A stretch of DNA of 32,210 nt from positions 1-32,210 of the forward strand of contig CALHIP010000002.1 of NCBI GenBank assembly GCA_938030745.1. Direction: 5' to 3'. The position numbers and the translations under genes were made by a program. The first letter of the stretch is position 1, and each line of letters begins with the position of its first letter. The notes below the pieces were generated by a model. It searched no databases and was not told the DNA's origin. It saw nothing but the letters and a program-made list of their open reading frames with translations. Source of the stretch: an uncultured Patescibacteria group bacterium. GTDB taxonomy: Bacteria > Patescibacteriota > Patescibacteriia > UBA2591 > CALHIP01. Of the stretch, positions 29,637-32,210 are shown in pieces.

Positions 29637-31505
29637 ATGAAAGAAAAACTATTTTATCCTTCAAAAGAAATTTTAAAGTGGGCTTTAATTAAAGATTATG
29701 AAAAAGTTTATCAGGAATCAATTAAGAACCCAGAAAAATTCTGGGAGAAGGAAGCATCTGAGTTAAAATGGTTTAAAAAATGGGATAAGGTTTTGGATTG
29801 GCAGCCACCATTTGCTAAATGGTTTATTGGTGCTAAATGTAATTTAACTTATAATGCGCTTGACCGACAATTAAAAAATGGGTTGGGTAATAAAATTGCT
29901 TTAATTTGGGAAGGACAATCAGGTGAGGTGAAAAAATTGACTTATCAAGAACTTTATGAAGAAGTCTGCCGTTTTGCCAATGTTTTGAAAAAATTTGGTT
30001 TAAAAAAGGGTGATCGAGCAACAATTTATTTGCCGAGAATTCCCGAACAAATTATTTCAATTTTAGCTTGTGCAAGAATTGGTGTGATTCATTCAGTTGT
30101 TTATTCCGGATTTTCTGTTGAAGCTTTAAAAACAAGAATTTCAGATGCTCAATCGAGAGTTGTTATTACTGCCGATCATGGTCGTTATCGTGAAAAACTA
30201 GTTAAATTAAAAGAAATCGTTGATGAGGCAATAAAAGAAATACCATCAGTTGAAAAAATTATTGTTGTTAAAAATTCTGGCCAACCAGTACCAATCAAAG
30301 ATGGTCGTGATTTTTGGTGGCATGAAATTTCTCAAACAGTCTCAAACAATTGTCCAGCTGAAGAAATGGATGCTGAAGATCCACTTTTTTTATTATATTC
30401 ATCAGGAACAACTGGCACACCAAAAGGCGTTATTCATACTCAGGCTGGTTATATGGTTGGCATTTATTCAACTATGAAATATATTTTTAATCCGATTGAA
30501 AATGATATTTATTGGTGTACAGCTGATCCAGGCTGGATTACTGGTCATTCTTATATAGTCTATGCACCCTTTATCTGTGGTTTAACTGAAGTTTTATACG
30601 AAGGTGCGCCTGATTTTCCTGATCCTTCAAGATTTTGGCAGATTATTGATAAACATAAAATCACAATTTTTTATACAACACCAACAGCTTTAAGAGCTTT
30701 AATGAGATATGGTGAGGAATATCCAAGAAAATACAAACTTAATTCTTTAAGAATTTTAGGTACTGTTGGCGAGCCAATTAATCCTGATGTTTGGCTTTGG
30801 TATTATCAAGAGATTGGCCATAATAAATGTCCAATTATGGATACTTGGTGGCAAACAGAAACAGGAATGCAAATGATTAGCCCAATTCCATCAATGCCAT
30901 TGAAGCCAGGTTCAGCAGGAAAACCATTCTTTGGAATCGAAGTTGATGTTTTAAAAGAAGATGGTCAACCAACCAAAATTGGCGAAGAAGGTTATTTAGT
31001 CATTAAAACTCCTTGGCCTGCAATGTTAAGAACTTTATATAAAGATGAAAAAAGATATCGTGAAACTTATTGGGAAAAAATAAAAGGTGTTTATTTTACT
31101 GGTGATTCAGCAAAAAAAGATAAAGATGGATATTATTGGATTATTGGTCGAGTTGATGATGTCTTAAAAGTTTCTGGTTATCGTTTAGGAACAGCTGAAA
31201 TTGAAAGTGCTTTAGTTGCTCATCCAGCTGTTGTTGAAGCAGCTGTTATTGGCAAACCAGATCCAATTAAAGGTGAAGCAATTAAAGCCTTTGTTATTTT
31301 AAAAAATGGTTATTCTGGTTCATCAGAATTAATTGAAGAATTGAAAATGTGGGTTAGAAAAGAAATTGGACCGATTGCTATTCCTTCGGAAATTGAATTT
31401 GTTGATTCTTTACCAAAAACCCGCTCTGGTAAAATTATGCGCCGTATCTTAAAAGCAAAAGAGCTTGGCCAACCAATAGGTGACATTTCAACACTTGAAG
31501 AATAA
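29637..31505 (+). CDS. acs: Acetyl-CoA synthetase (AMP-forming)
   Basis: Acs activates acetate to acetyl-CoA with ATP and CoA via acetyl-AMP. The 622-residue length fits the family. Visible signatures are the N-terminal FWEKEASELKWFKKWDKVLDW and NLTYNALDRQL, the P-loop YSSGTTGTPKGVIHTQAGY, TADPGWITGHSYIVYAPF, DTWWQTETGMQMISP, FTGDSAKKDKDGYYWIIGRVDDVLKVSGYRLGTAEIESAL and the C-terminal LPKTRSGKIMRRILKA. The lysine of SGKI is the one acetylated in many homologues to switch the enzyme off. Acetyl rather than longer acyl use fits the conserved tryptophan in WWQTETG. In a CPR cell with few biosynthetic genes this would be a way to use or recycle acetate. Confidence 0.93.
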   Translation: MKEKLFYPSKEILKWALIKDYEKVYQESIKNPEKFWEKEASELKWFKKWDKVLDWQPPFAKWFIGAKCNLTYNALDRQLKNGLGNKIALIWEGQSGEVKKLTYQELYEEVCRFANVLKKFGLKKGDRATIYLPRIPEQIISILACARIGVIHSVVYSGFSVEALKTRISDAQSRVVITADHGRYREKLVKLKEIVDEAIKEIPSVEKIIVVKNSGQPVPIKDGRDFWWHEISQTVSNNCPAEEMDAEDPLFLLYSSGTTGTPKGVIHTQAGYMVGIYSTMKYIFNPIENDIYWCTADPGWITGHSYIVYAPFICGLTEVLYEGAPDFPDPSRFWQIIDKHKITIFYTTPTALRALMRYGEEYPRKYKLNSLRILGTVGEPINPDVWLWYYQEIGHNKCPIMDTWWQTETGMQMISPIPSMPLKPGSAGKPFFGIEVDVLKEDGQPTKIGEEGYLVIKTPWPAMLRTLYKDEKRYRETYWEKIKGVYFTGDSAKKDKDGYYWIIGRVDDVLKVSGYRLGTAEIESALVAHPAVVEAAVIGKPDPIKGEAIKAFVILKNGYSGSSELIEELKMWVRKEIGPIAIPSEIEFVDSLPKTRSGKIMRRILKAKELGQPIGDISTLEE

Positions 31506-31526
31506 ATTTCAATTTTGAGAAAGCTC

Positions 31527-31577
31527 TTGACTTTTTTTGAAAAATATTCTATTATTTATTTAGTCTTAACAAGGAGG
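31527..31577 (+). promoter_or_regulatory. Promoter and strong Shine-Dalgarno of the membrane protein gene
   Basis: TTGACT (31527-31532), 17-base spacer, TATTAT (31550-31555), start near 31562. AAGGAGG (31571-31577) lies 5 nt before the ATG at 31583. This is the only full Shine-Dalgarno placed before a gene in the window. Confidence 0.75.
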
Positions 31578-31582
31578 AAATC

Positions 31583-31984
31583 ATGAACAGTGATTATTAC
31601 AAGAAGTTAGTTTTATCAAATGAAAGAAAAATAAAAATTTTGCGGAAAAAATTAATATTGATACTCCTTATACTTCTTGTTTGGTTTCTTTTTGGATATC
31701 TTTACGGAACTCATTTAACTAAATATCTTTTCTATGGAACCTCTTCTTGGACATTTCCGTTCCCCAAACACCACTCTCCGTTACTTGCTACACTTTTAAA
31801 CATCCAACCAAGAAATGATCTCTTATCAGTCTTTCATAAGATGATTTTTGGTCCAATTTGTGCTTTTATTGTTTATCTTTTTGCCGGAATTGCCTGGATT
31901 CTTTATGGCTGTCATGAACTAATTGTTTGGCTAATTAGATTTTTTGGAGGGTTACCAAAAATTATCTATCCATTTATTTTTTAA
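31583..31984 (+). CDS. Membrane protein of unknown function
   Basis: A 133-residue protein not recognised as a named family. A basic N-terminus (KKLVLSNERKIKILRKKL) leads to a membrane helix at about residues 24-46 (LILILLILLVWFLFGYLYG). A short external part rich in Pro, His and Trp follows (GTSSWTFPFPKHHSPLLATLL). A second hydrophobic stretch lies at about 89-112 (MIFGPICAFIVYLFAGIAWILYG), with a possible third at the end. It is a single-gene unit with its own promoter, a Shine-Dalgarno and a terminator, which is unlike its neighbours and may mean high expression or recent arrival. No function can be assigned. Confidence 0.7.
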   Translation: MNSDYYKKLVLSNERKIKILRKKLILILLILLVWFLFGYLYGTHLTKYLFYGTSSWTFPFPKHHSPLLATLLNIQPRNDLLSVFHKMIFGPICAFIVYLFAGIAWILYGCHELIVWLIRFFGGLPKIIYPFIF

Positions 31985-31987
31985 GAT

Positions 31988-32016
31988 AAGGGAGGGGTTT
32001 TTACCCCTCCTTTTTT
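31988..32016 (+). terminator. Strong terminator after the membrane protein gene
   Basis: GGAGGGG (31991-31997), a six-base loop, CCCCTCC (32004-32010), then TTTTTT. The A run before the stem and the T run after it extend the pairing. The strongest terminator in the window. Confidence 0.92.
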
Positions 32017-32018
32017 AT

Positions 32019-32046
32019 TTGACCAAAAAGGAAAAAATGATAAAAT
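32019..32046 (+). promoter_or_regulatory. Promoter of the glycosyltransferase, leaderless
   Basis: TTGACC (32019-32024), 16-base spacer, TG-A-TAAAAT (extended -10, 32041-32046). The expected start point is 32053, which is the first base of the ATG. Confidence 0.7.
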
Positions 32047-32052
32047 TAAAAA

Positions 32053-32210
32053 ATGATGAATAAATTAGTAAAAGTTTCTGTTGTTTTGCCATGTTTAAAT
32101 GAAGAAAAAACAATAGGTATTTGTATTGAGAAAATAAAAACTGCTTTTCAAAAATACAATTTAGATGGAGAAATTATTGTTGTTGATAATGGTTCAACTG
32201 ATAAATCTGC
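32053..32210 (+). CDS. Family 2 glycosyltransferase (N-terminal part)
   Basis: Only the first 52 codons lie in the window. The N-terminus VKVSVVLPCLNEEKTIGICIEKI and the later GEIIVVDNGSTDKS are the classic nucleotide-sugar-binding start of GT-A family 2 enzymes, close to the dolichol-phosphate-mannose-synthase-like group. Two adjacent ATG codons (32053 and 32056) are possible starts. The product would transfer a sugar to a lipid or polysaccharide at the membrane. The acceptor and the rest of the protein are not visible. Confidence 0.85.
   Translation, partial: MMNKLVKVSVVLPCLNEEKTIGICIEKIKTAFQKYNLDGEIIVVDNGSTDKS

Noticed and set aside
30250-30477. Open reading frame of 75 codons inside acs
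   Set aside because: It is in another frame of a well-conserved enzyme and has no family-like sequence.

Overview
The window is AT-rich (roughly 30% G+C by eye), very gene-dense, and reads almost entirely on the + strand with the standard genetic code. The content suggests a low-GC bacterium of the Candidate Phyla Radiation (Patescibacteria, Parcubacteria-like). Reasons are short intergenic gaps, an archaeal-type UMP kinase, Gmad2/GerMN, DUF5652, DUF2905 and DUF6485 small proteins, a MacA-like adaptor with a very long coiled coil, a UvrD helicase fused to a nuclease, and almost no Shine-Dalgarno sequences. The lineage is inferred from gene content; no rRNA is present to confirm it.

Layout. 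1-3227: an ECF-type sigma factor followed by envelope proteins (Gmad2-GerMN protein, VIT1/CCC1-like transporter, anti-sigma-like membrane protein, membrane-anchored beta-domain protein). 3247-7563: a MacAB-type ABC export system followed by a second small anchored beta-domain protein. 7688-13106: cell-shape and surface genes ftsE, ftsX, mreB, pilC, pilM and a type IV pilin. 13142-14906: UMP kinase, then rplJ-rplL behind a structured leader. 15017-16957: peptide deformylase, tRNA-Gly(CCC), inositol monophosphatase family protein, tRNA-Thr(CGT) and an HD-domain protein, with almost no spacing. 16961-18996: an epimerase and four small proteins. 19004-19195: a free-standing non-coding RNA gene candidate with its own promoter, a 14-bp closing stem, a C-rich loop carrying a repeated motif, and a terminator. 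19220-20894: two phosphoribosyltransferases around a THEP1-like NTPase. 20967-24776: TatD nuclease and UvrD-nuclease fusion. 24804-28641: a small membrane protein, then pheS and pheT. 28706-31505: PfkB kinase and acetyl-CoA synthetase. 31583-31984: a small membrane protein with the only strong Shine-Dalgarno in the window. 32053-end: start of a family 2 glycosyltransferase.

The most interesting signals lie between or across genes. Two tRNAs punctuate an mRNA, one overlapping the def stop codon and ending 1 nt before the next ATG. A compact RNA gene has twin CCCTTCCACA motifs. CGGCCG-centred palindromes precede rplL, tatD and a PfkB kinase. The rplJ leader can form two mutually exclusive hairpins. 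At least six genes have a -10 box 6-11 nt before the ATG, so their mRNAs are probably leaderless or nearly so. TTCAAAA-type repeats sit both between genes and in frame inside pheS and pheT. The promoters of the sigma-factor operon and of ftsE match at 34 of 42 positions.
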